Notes: generated by a model not told the origin, from the sequence alone. 49,117 nucleotides of DNA from Asticcacaulis sp. UBA2476 (GCA_002342035.1 DDPE01000098.1:1-49117); one strand, 5' to 3'. Counted from the stretch's first letter, positions 9,597-18,440 are shown. Translations and numbers: made by a program.

Positions 9597-9612
9597 TTCA
9601 CATAGCTGTCAT
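9588..9612 (+). promoter_or_regulatory. TGAG-N5-TTCAC plus PHO-box-like repeat before phnD
   Basis: TGAG (9588), N5, TTCAC (to 9601) then N4 and CTGTCAT (9606-9612). The pair AATTCAC/CTGTCAT has the 11-base period of a PhoB binding site. The same composite occurs before the TonB receptor and phospholipase C genes. The next hairpin (9628-9645, arms CCTGCCTT) would lie in the 5' leader. Confidence 0.7.
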
Positions 9613-9667
9613 GATGCGGGCTTAGACCCTGCCTTTTAAGGCAGGCAGTCAACAGTAGGGTCGCGAT

Positions 9668-10588
9668 ATGCACACGCTCCGGTCAGGTCTGGTGTCTCTT
9701 GCTCTGGCGGTGCTGGCCGCCCTTATGGTGTCGGCGCCTGCTATGGCAGCAAAGCCGCTTAGGGTCATACTGATACCGGCAGACGGAGGTACTGAGGACG
9801 GCACGCGGGCCGACTATACGCCTCTGTTCAATGCCATCAGTCGCCAGACCGGCCTGACCTTCGACATCCGCGTGGGTCAATCCTACGGTGCGGTGGTTGA
9901 GGCCATGTGTAATGGCTCGGCCGATATCGCCTTTGTCGGCGCGGTCACCTTTGTGCAGGCCCATCAGCGTAAATGCGCCGAACTGCTGGCGGTCGCGGTC
10001 GAAAAGGGCCAATCGTCATACTATGCCGGCCTGTTCACCCGCAGCACATCTCCCATCAAAACTGTCGCCCAGATCAGGGGCAAGCGCGTGGCCTTTGGCG
10101 ACATCAATTCGGCCTCGGCCTTTGTGTTTCCAGTCAGTATGATCATGGATGCCGGTCTTGATCCGGTCAAAGACCTGTCGGCCCTGCGCCTGACCGGCAG
10201 CCACGCCTCAAGTCTGGCCGCCCTTACCCAAAATCAGGTTGATGTCGCCGCTCTGTCGTTTGACAGCTTCGACAAGGCTATCCGTCAGGGCGCGGTCGAT
10301 CCCAAAGGTATCCGCGTTATCGCCAAAAGTATCGCCATTCCCTATCCGCCGATCGTGATGAACACCCGCCTGCCCGCGTCGCTTAAGGTCAAGCTGAAAT
10401 CGGCGTTTGAGACCGTCCATACCGCCCCCGGTGTGACGCCGGACATGATCCGTGGCTATGGCGGCGCCAAGGTTGATCGTTACGATACTAAGTTTTCCGC
10501 CGCCAAATTCAGTGTCGCGGCCCGTACCATGGCGCGCATTGATGACCGGCTAAAAGGCGAAATCCTGAAGAAGGCGTCGGCGCGGTGA
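9668..10588 (+). CDS. phnD: PhnD-family phosphonate/phosphate-ester binding protein
   Basis: A 306-residue periplasmic solute-binding protein. The signal peptide is clear (hydrophobic stretch then APAMAA, cleavage near residue 27). The mature part follows the PhnD pattern: LRVILIPADGG, DIAFVGAVTFVQA, GKRVAFGDINSASAFVFP and IPYPPIVMN. It should capture a phosphorus compound for the PhnC/PhnE importer. The phnC start overlaps its stop codon, so the three genes form one operon. No C-P lyase genes are present, so the ligand may be a phosphate ester, phosphite or phosphate rather than a phosphonate. A PHO-box-like site precedes it. Confidence 0.9.
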   Translation: MHTLRSGLVSLALAVLAALMVSAPAMAAKPLRVILIPADGGTEDGTRADYTPLFNAISRQTGLTFDIRVGQSYGAVVEAMCNGSADIAFVGAVTFVQAHQRKCAELLAVAVEKGQSSYYAGLFTRSTSPIKTVAQIRGKRVAFGDINSASAFVFPVSMIMDAGLDPVKDLSALRLTGSHASSLAALTQNQVDVAALSFDSFDKAIRQGAVDPKGIRVIAKSIAIPYPPIVMNTRLPASLKVKLKSAFETVHTAPGVTPDMIRGYGGAKVDRYDTKFSAAKFSVAARTMARIDDRLKGEILKKASAR

Positions 10589-11346
10589 TCCGGTTCGAGG
10601 CGGTCAGCCAAACCCACAAAGACGGCACCCAGGCCCTGAAAAATATTTCTCTGACGATCCCAAAAGGTCAGGTCTGTGTCCTGCTGGGGCCATCAGGGGC
10701 GGGGAAATCCAGCCTGCTGCGCTGTGTTAATGGTCTGAACCAGCCAACCTCAGGCAAGGTGTTTGTGGACGACATTGAGATCACCCCGCGCAGTTTGAAA
10801 ATCATTCGCCCGACTATCGGCATGATCCATCAGGCGTTTAACCTGACCACGCGCGCAACAGTCGCGGCCAATGTTATCGCGGGCGCCTTACCCGCCGTGC
10901 CGACCCTGCCCGCCCTGTTGAACCTGTTTCCACGCGCGCATCAGCTCAAGGTGTGCGACCTGCTTGACCGGGTCGGATTAAGTGAAGCCCATCTGACGCG
11001 CCGGGTCAGTGAACTATCCGGCGGGCAGCAACAACGGGTCGGGATTGCGCGGGCCTTCATGCTCGATCCCGCTATTATTCTGGCCGATGAGCCGGTCGCC
11101 AGCCTTGATCCGGCGGTGAGCGAAGACATACTGGCCCTGCTGGTGCGCGAAGCCCGCGCACGCGGCGCGACCGTCCTGTGCAGCCTGCACCAGCTTGATC
11201 TGGCGGTTAAGTTTGCCGACCGCATTGTGGCGCTGAAAAGTGGTGAACTGGTCTTTGATGGCCCGCCCGAAGATCTTACCCCCGATGCCGCCGCCCGCAT
11301 CTATCAGACGCCGGTGACACCGGCTTTAGCGCCTGAGTTCGCCTGA
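10585..11346 (+). CDS. phnC: PhnC-family ABC importer ATPase
   Basis: A 253-residue ATPase with Walker A GPSGAGKS at 35-42, signature LSGGQ at 144-148, Walker B IILADEP at 164-170 and a switch histidine in CSLHQ. Length and order match PhnC of phosphonate importers. It energises uptake through PhnE with PhnD as the binding protein. The GTG start overlaps the phnD stop (GTGA), so translational coupling is likely; phnE starts two bases after its stop. Confidence 0.92.
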   Translation: MIRFEAVSQTHKDGTQALKNISLTIPKGQVCVLLGPSGAGKSSLLRCVNGLNQPTSGKVFVDDIEITPRSLKIIRPTIGMIHQAFNLTTRATVAANVIAGALPAVPTLPALLNLFPRAHQLKVCDLLDRVGLSEAHLTRRVSELSGGQQQRVGIARAFMLDPAIILADEPVASLDPAVSEDILALLVREARARGATVLCSLHQLDLAVKFADRIVALKSGELVFDGPPEDLTPDAAARIYQTPVTPALAPEFA

Positions 11347-11348
11347 CC

Positions 11349-12365
11349 ATGAAACCGCTGATCCCCTCGCCTGTGGCCGCCGAGACGTGGCGATATCCTA
11401 AACCTTACGGCCTTAAAACCCTGATCCTGTCGCTGCTGGCTGTGTTTGTCCTGTGGCAGACAGCCGTACGAGTCGAACTGCCCAGGGCCGTCGCCCTGAC
11501 CGCCGAAGCGGTGGGGTCAGTGTTCGGTTCCGGTGCCGACAGTCAGGTCGCCAAGGGCTTTGCGACCGTGGCCGGACAGTTATATCCTTTAGAGATGGCC
11601 GAGCGTGTTGAGGTCAGCCGAATTGAAAACTTCGATCGCGATAACTTGCCGGCCTTTTCGTATATCGAGCGCGAAACCACTGAGGTTGAAACCTTAAACC
11701 CCGACACGCTTCTAGTGGAGGCGACAACCGAAACACGCGAAATTCTGGTCAAGCCCTACGGCTATCTGATGACGGTCGGGGTCAAGATGCTGGAGACCCT
11801 TGAGATCGCCCTGTGGGGCACGATCCTGGCGGTTATTCTGGGCCTGCCGCTGGCGCTGCTGGGGGCGTCTAATCTGGCGCCCAATCGCTGGGTTCAGGGG
11901 TTAAGCCGCAGTGTGGTCAGTCTGTTGCGCGCCGTGCCGGAACTGATCAGCGCGTTGTTTCTGGTGCTGGCCTACGGTTTTGGGCCGGTCGCGGGGATTT
12001 TAGCGCTGGCGCTTCATGCGGCCGGATTTTTCGGTAAATTCTATGCCGACGATATCGAAGCCGCCGACCCCAAGCCGCAGGAAGCTTTGCGCGCTATCGG
12101 GGCGGGCAGGCTCAAGGTTTTCCGCCATGCGATTCTGCCGATGGTTTGGCCGAACTACATCGCCTCGACCCTATATATCCTCGACCGCAATGTGCGCATG
12201 GCGACCGTTATTGGTTTAGTCGGTGCGGGCGGGATCGGGCAGGAACTCAAAGGGCGCTATGATATGTACGACTACGGCCATGTCGGCACAATTCTGGTGG
12301 CGATATTTGTGCTGGTGCTCATCCTTGAGCAGATATCGGCACGGTTGCGGAAGCATTATTTGTAG
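11349..12365 (+). CDS. phnE: PhnE-family ABC importer permease with enlarged N-terminal loop
   Basis: A 338-residue inner-membrane permease. Residues from about 145 on are a normal MetI-like permease: ETLEIALWGT, RAVPELISALFLVLAYGFGPVAG, EALRAIGAGR (the EAA coupling loop to PhnC) and VIGLVGAGGIGQELKGRYDMYDYGH. Between the first membrane helix (about 22-42) and the second lies roughly 100 mostly polar residues, including an acidic, threonine-rich stretch, probably periplasmic; many PhnE proteins have a shorter segment here. It closes the phnDCE operon and is convergent with phoD, with a strong hairpin between them. Confidence 0.88.
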   Translation: MKPLIPSPVAAETWRYPKPYGLKTLILSLLAVFVLWQTAVRVELPRAVALTAEAVGSVFGSGADSQVAKGFATVAGQLYPLEMAERVEVSRIENFDRDNLPAFSYIERETTEVETLNPDTLLVEATTETREILVKPYGYLMTVGVKMLETLEIALWGTILAVILGLPLALLGASNLAPNRWVQGLSRSVVSLLRAVPELISALFLVLAYGFGPVAGILALALHAAGFFGKFYADDIEAADPKPQEALRAIGAGRLKVFRHAILPMVWPNYIASTLYILDRNVRMATVIGLVGAGGIGQELKGRYDMYDYGHVGTILVAIFVLVLILEQISARLRKHYL

Positions 12366-12385
12366 GGTTTTGCCCCTCACCCCAA

Positions 12386-12411
12386 CCCTCTCCCCGCAAG
12401 CGGGGAGAGGG
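12386..12411. terminator. Bidirectional terminator/REP-like hairpin between phnE and phoD
   Basis: CCCTCTCCCCG, loop CAAG, CGGGGAGAGGG: a perfect 11-base stem. It lies 20 bases after phnE and 9 before the end of the convergent phoD gene, so it can end both transcripts. The wording resembles GC-rich intergenic palindromes dispersed in many proteobacterial genomes. Confidence 0.75.
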
Positions 12412-12419
12412 AGTTATGA

Positions 12420-13952
12420 TTACATTTCCGAAGTGTGGAACTCGGCATCCGTTGTGACGCTTGAGCCGATAACACCCGGATCGGCAACCACACGATATTC
12501 GGTGTGCCAGTCCTTAGACGTGACCGTACTCCTGACATAGCCGCGCTTTTGGCCGTTGAGATAGGCCACATGCGGATTGGCATCACGCACCGCCATCATG
12601 TCACCCGCCCACGGACAGTGAGACGCAATCGACGTGCCGGCAAACTCATAGCCGATCTTTTTCGACTGCGGATCGGTCGGGGTTTCATGCAGAGTCATCG
12701 CCCCTGAGATGTGCCAGTCACCGGACAGTACCACCGGCGTGCCGTCAGCCTTGGCCAGGGCCCCCGCGATCTTGTCGCGTTGCAGAGGATAGCCGTCCCA
12801 TTGATCCAGATTGCGCACGGCAGCTTCCGGCCCTTCATTATAGCGGAACGGCGAGAACCAGGTCTGGGACGCCAGCACATTGAACGCCGCGTCCGATGCC
12901 GACAGTTCCCGCAACAGCCACTGCTCCTGTGCCGCGCCGGTAAGCGTGCGTTTAGGATCATCCAGCGTCGCGCACGGGGCTTTACGATTATCACCACAGG
13001 CCTGATCGCTGCGGAACTGACGGGTATCGAGCAGATGCACCTGCGCCGGGCCGAAACGATATTTTCCATAAAGTTGAATGCGTGATTTAAGCTGTTCGAT
13101 CACCGGTGGTTTTTCGATCGGCATATGTTCCCAATAGGCCTGAAACGCCGCCAGCTTGCGCACCTGAAACTCTAAGGGCGTCTGGGCGTCCGGGTCTTGG
13201 GGGATATCACCGGCCCAGTTGTTATCGACCTCATGGTCATCCATCGCCACGATCCACGGAGCGGCGGCATGGGCGGCCTGTAAATCGGTATCGCTCTTAT
13301 ACAGTGCATAGCGATTGCGGTAGTCCCACAGGGTGACGATCTCAGCGGAGTTGTGCAAGCGCACCGTCTCAAACGCCTGTCGTTGACCATTGCCAAGGTC
13401 GCGCATGCGAACGCCTAATGTGCCGATCCCGCCTTCGTAGATATAGTCACCGACATGGATCACGCAGTCGGGCATCCATTTGGCCATATCGCCGTAAGCC
13501 GTGAAATAGCCGCTCTCATAGCTCTGGCAACTGGCCAGAGCGAGCTTTGCGGACGGATCATTGCGGCTGGAGGTACGGGTGCGGCCAACCGGGCTTTCGT
13601 CCTGCGCGTAATAGAATTGATACCAGTATTCGCGGCCCGGCGCTAAGCCGTCGACGCGCACATGGACCGAATGGCCATCGCGGCCGGAGGTGGTAAACAC
13701 CCCTTCGCGCACGGTGGTTTTCATCTGCTCATCGGAGCTTAAGCGCCAGCGCACATCGACCGGCTCAGGCGTCATGCCACCACCTTTGAGCGGATCGGGC
13801 GCCAATCGCGTCCACAGGATCATGCCGTCGTCGCGCGGGCTGCCCGACGCCACGCCCAGCGTAAAATGATAGGCCCCGGAGGCCGCAGGCGCCATTGCCG
13901 GTATCCACAGGCTTGCGGCCGATCCGGCCAGAAACAGTCGTCTGGAAAACAT
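12420..13952 (-). CDS. phoD: PhoD-type alkaline phosphatase/phosphodiesterase, Tat-exported
   Basis: A 510-residue enzyme. The start at MFSRRLFLAG is chosen because it gives a twin-arginine signal (SRRLFLAG, hydrophobic core, APAAS) and an AAGGTG site just upstream; longer frames put extra residues before it. Metal-site motifs of the PhoD family are in order: HVGDYIYEGG, MDDHEVDNNWAGD and VVLSGDWHISG. Such enzymes are secreted and use calcium and iron to release phosphate from mono- and diesters. It lies 138 bases after the TonB receptor gene on the same strand, separated by a hairpin, so it probably depends on that promoter with partial termination. Confidence 0.92.
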   Translation of the reverse strand: MFSRRLFLAGSAASLWIPAMAPAASGAYHFTLGVASGSPRDDGMILWTRLAPDPLKGGGMTPEPVDVRWRLSSDEQMKTTVREGVFTTSGRDGHSVHVRVDGLAPGREYWYQFYYAQDESPVGRTRTSSRNDPSAKLALASCQSYESGYFTAYGDMAKWMPDCVIHVGDYIYEGGIGTLGVRMRDLGNGQRQAFETVRLHNSAEIVTLWDYRNRYALYKSDTDLQAAHAAAPWIVAMDDHEVDNNWAGDIPQDPDAQTPLEFQVRKLAAFQAYWEHMPIEKPPVIEQLKSRIQLYGKYRFGPAQVHLLDTRQFRSDQACGDNRKAPCATLDDPKRTLTGAAQEQWLLRELSASDAAFNVLASQTWFSPFRYNEGPEAAVRNLDQWDGYPLQRDKIAGALAKADGTPVVLSGDWHISGAMTLHETPTDPQSKKIGYEFAGTSIASHCPWAGDMMAVRDANPHVAYLNGQKRGYVRSTVTSKDWHTEYRVVADPGVIGSSVTTDAEFHTSEM

Positions 13953-13972
13953 GAAACACCTTTTTGAATGAT

Positions 13973-14022
13973 AATAAAAAAGGCCATGCCTGAGACGCAA
14001 ATTACGCTTCAAACATGGCCTT
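13973..14022 (-). terminator. Rho-independent terminator/attenuator between TonB receptor gene and phoD
   Basis: On the minus strand, AAGGCCATG and CATGGCCTT (plus positions 13980-13988 and 14014-14022) form a perfect 9-base stem with a 25-base loop, followed at once by a run of T. It would end or reduce transcription from the receptor gene into phoD. Confidence 0.65.
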
Positions 14023-14149
14023 CTGAGATGAGGCTTTTGAGGGCGCGGATCACGCGACCGGACGACGCTTATGACCGTTTCACCGGCCCGCCCGACCTTT
14101 GTGATCCTGCGCCTTCAGATTGGGACACACACAAAGTTAAATGCAGGAT

Positions 14150-16411
14150 TTAGAACTTGGTGGCAAAGGTCGCGTAGAAGCTGCGCGGCTTACCTTCAAA
14201 CGGATAGCCGTAGAAATAGCGGTCATCCGTGTTGGAATATTCGCCGCGGTTAAACGCTGCTCCGTAGAAATTGTTCCCGTAGCCATAGCGTTCGGCGTAA
14301 TACTCATCGAACAGGTTGACGACGCGGAACTGGAAGCGGTGCTGCATCTCTTCACCGGCCAGATAGGTGACCGACGCATTGACAACCGTGTAGTTGCCGA
14401 AGTTCTTGCTGTATCTCGGCACGCCGGTGTCCTGACCCTTGCCGCCGACCGCAGGCTTGGTCGTCCCCGGTAAAGCCGGACCGCCACGGGCCCATTCAGC
14501 GCCCTGAAAGCGCGGCAGCATCTGGAACTTCAGGCGGCCATCTTTAGAACTCCAGTCAATCGCACCGGTGGCAAACCACGACGGGGTTTCACCCAATTGC
14601 AGACCTTTGCGCGAGCCTGCGGTTTCAGACGCATCCGTGCTGGTGTAGGCCAGACCGAAGTGCCACTGATCACCGATATGGAGATCAGCTTCGGCCGTCA
14701 TGCCCTTGATCTTGGTGATGGCCGATGAGTTGAAATAGGTGTTTACCGTCAGGCCCGATGTGGTCGAAATCCGGTTGGTAATTTCAGTGTCAAACCCACC
14801 GATTTCACCGCTGACCGTGAACGCGCCAAAGGTGTTGCGATAACCGATGCCGGCGTTGAAGGTTTGGGTTTCTTCCGGCAGCAGGTCAGGATTGCCGAGC
14901 GTGAAGACCGGGCTGGTCGCCTGCGGCGGACGCGGGTTGTTGATATAAAGCTCATTGGTCTGCGGCAGGGAATAGGACGTGCCGCCATTGGCGCGGATAT
15001 AGGCCTTGCCGATCGGCTGACGCACACCAAACTTATAGATGGTCTTGGAGTCAAAGGCGTCTGAGAAGTCGGTGCGCACCGCCAGAGAGATATTGGTCGA
15101 GGGGCTGAACGGCAGCTTGGGGTGGAAGTCAAAGAACACGCCGGTCGTGGCCGAGTCATTGTCAGGGGTGGCGAAGGCTTCGGACGAGTCATCTTTGTAG
15201 GACACATACTGAACGCCACTGACCAGTTCGAGATACTTATGCACCTGCCACAAGGCGCGCACGGTTGCGCCATATTCCTTATAACCAGACTTGAACTGGT
15301 TGGTGGTGCCGAAACCGTGGGCAAAGGCAGGCTCGACAGCCCCCGTCCACGCTCCGCGCGGAATAGTGACGGTCGGGTTGTTGGGGTCGATACAACCGGC
15401 GGCTATGCGGCAGACTTCCGGATAAAGTTCGGCGTTCCACAGCTTGGGGTTAGAGTAATAGGCAGATGCCTCAACCGATAAGCTGTCGCTAAAATGCTTT
15501 TTGAACGACGCGTCCATAATCGGATAACGCAGGGTATTGGGCGAATAGGATTCACCCGACGGGAACGGGTCCTGGAACAAGCTCTCGACCAGAATGGCAT
15601 TAGCACGGAACTCAGTGCTGTCGTCGATCTGCCATAGATATTTCGCGCCGATATTGTTGCGGTTATAGGGGTAATCCTGAATACCGCCGGACAGGGCGAC
15701 ATTGTCCGTAAACTTGGTTGGGTCAAAAATGCGCGGGCTGTCGGTGGCCAGCATGGTGCCGTAAACCATCAGGCTATGCTTGCCCGCCTTATCGAGCGGG
15801 AAGGAATAGTTACCCCAGATTTCGCGCGTCTCGAACGACCCGTAAGAGATGCCAAACTCACCTTTGCGGGTGCCGTCTGGCTTTTTGGTGATGATATTGA
15901 CGACGCCGATGCCGCCGTTTGAGCCGTAATAGAGGCTGTTGCCGCCGCGATAAACTTCGATGGTTTCGATCATGTGCGGGTCCATCGCCGTGGCCCCCCA
16001 GATGTTCTCCAGCGCCGGGCCGCGGTCATAGGTCGGCACGCCATCAAGCGCCACCAGCGTGTCGCGATCCCCGCCGCCATCGAGGCGAATGGTAAACTCA
16101 CCTTCGTCGGGCGAATAGCCGATATTGACGCCCTTCACCAGAAACTGCATCGCTTCGGCCAGATTGATCGCGCCCGAATCCTCAATCTGCTGGGCGGTGA
16201 CGATCTGGACTTCGGTGCCGTAGGCTTCGGATTGTTGAGCCGCCAGGGTCTGACGCGCCATTTTCTTGGCCTCGACCGTGACGGTCTGAACCGGTTCGGC
16301 GGCATCGGCGGCGGCATCATCGGCCGGATTGGCAGCATGGGCCAAAGTGCTCAGGCTGCAACCGAGAGCCAGCAGACCCATCAGCGAACCCTTAGGTGCT
16401 TTCAAAAACAT
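14150..16411 (-). CDS. TonB-dependent outer-membrane receptor of the phosphorus cluster
   Basis: A 753-residue receptor. It has a signal peptide (cleavage after STLAHA), a TonB box candidate QTVTVEA near residue 45, a plug domain with IRLDGGGDRDTLVALDGVP and IETIEVYRGGNSLYYGSNGG, and a long beta-barrel ending in phenylalanine (FATKF), as required for outer-membrane insertion. It should import a scarce compound using TonB energy. The ligand is not shown by sequence, but the neighbours (phoD, phnDCE, phospholipase C) suggest a phosphorus-containing substrate. The promoter region carries the cluster motif and PHO-box-like repeat. Confidence 0.9.
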   Translation of the reverse strand: MFLKAPKGSLMGLLALGCSLSTLAHAANPADDAAADAAEPVQTVTVEAKKMARQTLAAQQSEAYGTEVQIVTAQQIEDSGAINLAEAMQFLVKGVNIGYSPDEGEFTIRLDGGGDRDTLVALDGVPTYDRGPALENIWGATAMDPHMIETIEVYRGGNSLYYGSNGGIGVVNIITKKPDGTRKGEFGISYGSFETREIWGNYSFPLDKAGKHSLMVYGTMLATDSPRIFDPTKFTDNVALSGGIQDYPYNRNNIGAKYLWQIDDSTEFRANAILVESLFQDPFPSGESYSPNTLRYPIMDASFKKHFSDSLSVEASAYYSNPKLWNAELYPEVCRIAAGCIDPNNPTVTIPRGAWTGAVEPAFAHGFGTTNQFKSGYKEYGATVRALWQVHKYLELVSGVQYVSYKDDSSEAFATPDNDSATTGVFFDFHPKLPFSPSTNISLAVRTDFSDAFDSKTIYKFGVRQPIGKAYIRANGGTSYSLPQTNELYINNPRPPQATSPVFTLGNPDLLPEETQTFNAGIGYRNTFGAFTVSGEIGGFDTEITNRISTTSGLTVNTYFNSSAITKIKGMTAEADLHIGDQWHFGLAYTSTDASETAGSRKGLQLGETPSWFATGAIDWSSKDGRLKFQMLPRFQGAEWARGGPALPGTTKPAVGGKGQDTGVPRYSKNFGNYTVVNASVTYLAGEEMQHRFQFRVVNLFDEYYAERYGYGNNFYGAAFNRGEYSNTDDRYFYGYPFEGKPRSFYATFATKF

Positions 16412-16520
16412 GATATATCCCCAAAATATGGAACCGGTTACGCCACCGGCAGCAACTCCCCCGGCAATTGCGCAAACACACTCAGCGCCCAGGGTTCGAT
16501 GTGAAATTTACCAACGGCTG

Positions 16521-16567
16521 ATGACACTAAAAAAAGCGAATGATGACAGTTGGATGAATTTTACTCA
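16521..16567 (-). promoter_or_regulatory. TGAG-N5-TTCAT plus PHO-box-like repeats before TonB receptor gene
   Basis: On the minus strand: TGAG-N5-TTCAT (plus positions 16554-16567), then N4 and CTGTCAT (16543-16549), and a further GTGTCAT two 11-base turns on (16521-16527). The element lies about 110-155 bases before the receptor ATG. An AT-rich tract lies further upstream. Confidence 0.7.
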
Positions 16568-16605
16568 TTTTTACTATTATTATAAACTGAGCTTTATTTA
16601 CTTCA

Positions 16606-17370
16606 CTATTGGCCCAGCAGTTCGGCAAAGCGAAAACCGTCTGCGGAATTGATCAGCAGACTGTTGGCGCCAAAGGCGTCAGCGCCCGCCACATCGGTTA
16701 GTGGATTATCGCCCAGCATAACCGCCTGAGATGGCGGAATCCCCAAGACCGTGCAGGCGCGCGCGAACAGATGCGGTGACGGCTTACCGATGATATCGAC
16801 ACTCACATTATGGCCTTCGACGCAGGCCATAATGGCGGCCAGCAGTGCGCCGGTTTCAGGCACGATCCGACCGTCCGCGCCAGGATGGGTCTTATCGGGA
16901 TTGGCCACAATCAAACGTGCCCCGGTCTTAAGGCGGTTCACAACTGTCTCAAGACGATCATAGGAAAACCCCGTGTCGCGCATCAGGACAATCACGTCCG
17001 CCGTGTCGTCATTGAGGTTCAGACCCAGGCTGCGCGCATGGTTTTTCATGACCTCATTGCCGATGACCATGACTGTATCTGCAGTCTTAATGCCCTGCGT
17101 GACGCTCACGGCTTCGGCCCCCGCCAGAAAAATACGGGCCGGGTCGAAATCAACACCTTCGCGCGCCATCACCGTGGCAAAATCCTGCGGCAGATGGGTT
17201 GAATTGTTGGAGACAACCGCCGCCCGGTCGCCCCACACTTTGAGAAAGCGCACGGCGTCCGGCAGCAATCGCTCCCCCAGAGCCAGACAGCCATCCCAGT
17301 CAAGTAGTACCGCCTTTGACGCGGCCAGAAGCTCTTGCGCCGCATCCAGCCGCCGCGTTTGTGAAGTCAT
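16606..17370 (-). CDS. HAD-IIA family phosphatase (NagD/AraL-like)
   Basis: About 254 residues from ATG at 17370 (a GTG at 17391 would add seven). HAD motifs are intact: I, LLDWDGCL with the nucleophile and acid aspartates; II, VVSNNST; III, the lysine in IIGKPSP; IV, MLGDNPLTDVAGA. A C2A cap of the NagD type lies between motifs II and III. Family members dephosphorylate small metabolites such as sugar phosphates, glycerol phosphate or pyridoxal phosphate in the cytoplasm. Divergent from the RpiR gene, it could release phosphate from what PhnDCE imports. Neither start has a clear ribosome-binding site, so the transcript may be leaderless. Confidence 0.85.
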   Translation of the reverse strand: MTSQTRRLDAAQELLAASKAVLLDWDGCLALGERLLPDAVRFLKVWGDRAAVVSNNSTHLPQDFATVMAREGVDFDPARIFLAGAEAVSVTQGIKTADTVMVIGNEVMKNHARSLGLNLNDDTADVIVLMRDTGFSYDRLETVVNRLKTGARLIVANPDKTHPGADGRIVPETGALLAAIMACVEGHNVSVDIIGKPSPHLFARACTVLGIPPSQAVMLGDNPLTDVAGADAFGANSLLINSADGFRFAELLGQ

Positions 17371-17398
17371 CAGATAATTCAACTTAGTCACCGAAAAT

Positions 17399-17417
17399 AT
17401 GAACCAAACTCAGTTTG
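17399..17417 (-). promoter_or_regulatory. TGAG-N5-TTCAT operator candidate in the HAD-rpiR intergenic region
   Basis: The minus strand carries TGAG-TTTGG-TTCAT (17399-17412), the fourth copy of the cluster motif, here without the CTGTCAT half of a PHO box. A 13-base palindrome CAAACTCAGTTTG (17405-17417) overlaps it. Lying between the divergent HAD and rpiR genes, it is a plausible RpiR operator. Confidence 0.55.
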
Positions 17418-17531
17418 ATTGTGGTCAGAGATATAGATATGTTCAGCCAAAGCCTGCGCCGCGTGATCAGGTGTCACAGAATCATGCCTTGAAAGACGTG
17501 AGGGCGATCTGCGATAGGGCGGCGAGCCGGA

Positions 17532-18440
17532 ATGGAAACCGATATGAACGATACGCCCCAAAGCCAGACTCCTAATCAGCCGTCTGAAAATGCGCCGGTT
17601 GAAAACGCTCTGGTGCGGATCAATATCGCCTATCCGACCCTGGCCAAGGGTGCGCAGCGCATCGCTGACTATGTGCTGGCCCAGCCCGACCGCATTGTGC
17701 GTATGTCGGTCACTGAACTGTCGGAAGCGACGGGGGCATCTGAGGGCAGCGTCATCAATTTTTGCCGCAAGCTGGGCCTGAGCGGCTTTCAGCATTTGAA
17801 ACTTAGCCTGGCGCAGGAAACCGTGCAGCCGGTTCAGTTCATTCATGAAGACCTGAACCGCGACGATGATCTGCCCGCCGTCTGCCGCAAGATTTTTCAC
17901 TCCGGCATTCAGGCGTTGCGCGATACTTTGTCCGTAATAGACCCCAAGTCTCTGGCCAAGGCGGTTGAGGTATTTCGCAATGCCAAACGCATTGAAATCT
18001 ATGGCATCGGCTCTTCGGCCCCCATTGCCGAAGATGCCCACTACCGGATGCTGCGTATCGGCCTTGAGGCCAAGGTTGTAATTGACAGCCACATTCAGGC
18101 CATCAGCGCATCGCGCACCACGCCCGATGTGGCGGTTCTGACGATTTCCCATTCCGGTGCTACCCATGAGACGGTCGCGTCAACCAAACTGGCCAAGGCC
18201 AATGGCGCGAAAACCGTAGTGATTACCAATTTTGCCCGCTCGCCGATTCAGGCGCATGCCGATGTGGTGCTGTTCACCATGGCGCGGGAGACGTTATTCC
18301 GGACCGAGGCCATGACTAGCCGGATCGCCCAGTTGTGCGTGGTCGATGCCCTGATCGCCGCCCTCGCTCTGGCGGATTACGATCAGGCCACCGACACCTT
18401 GAAGCGCACGTTTGATACCCTGTCGATCAAGCGGTTTTAA
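17532..18440 (+). CDS. MurR/RpiR-family transcriptional regulator with SIS domain
   Basis: A 302-residue regulator: N-terminal HTH of the RpiR type (about 35-105, with TELSEATGASEGSVINFCRKLG) and a SIS sugar-phosphate isomerase-like domain (about 135-270) with GIGSSAPIAEDA and ISHSGATHET, the pattern that binds phosphosugars. Family members switch sugar-phosphate or amino-sugar genes in response to a phosphorylated ligand. Here it sits inside a phosphorus-scavenging cluster, divergent from a HAD phosphatase, so its ligand may be an imported phosphoester. Its 3' end overlaps that of the phospholipase C gene by 14 bases, tail to tail. Either of two nearby ATGs (17532, 17544) could start it. Confidence 0.9.
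   Translation: METDMNDTPQSQTPNQPSENAPVENALVRINIAYPTLAKGAQRIADYVLAQPDRIVRMSVTELSEATGASEGSVINFCRKLGLSGFQHLKLSLAQETVQPVQFIHEDLNRDDDLPAVCRKIFHSGIQALRDTLSVIDPKSLAKAVEVFRNAKRIEIYGIGSSAPIAEDAHYRMLRIGLEAKVVIDSHIQAISASRTTPDVAVLTISHSGATHETVASTKLAKANGAKTVVITNFARSPIQAHADVVLFTMARETLFRTEAMTSRIAQLCVVDALIAALALADYDQATDTLKRTFDTLSIKRF

Noticed and set aside
17388..18167. 259-codon minus frame opposite rpiR
   Set aside because: It is the antisense shadow of the RpiR gene; the plus strand carries the HTH and SIS motifs.
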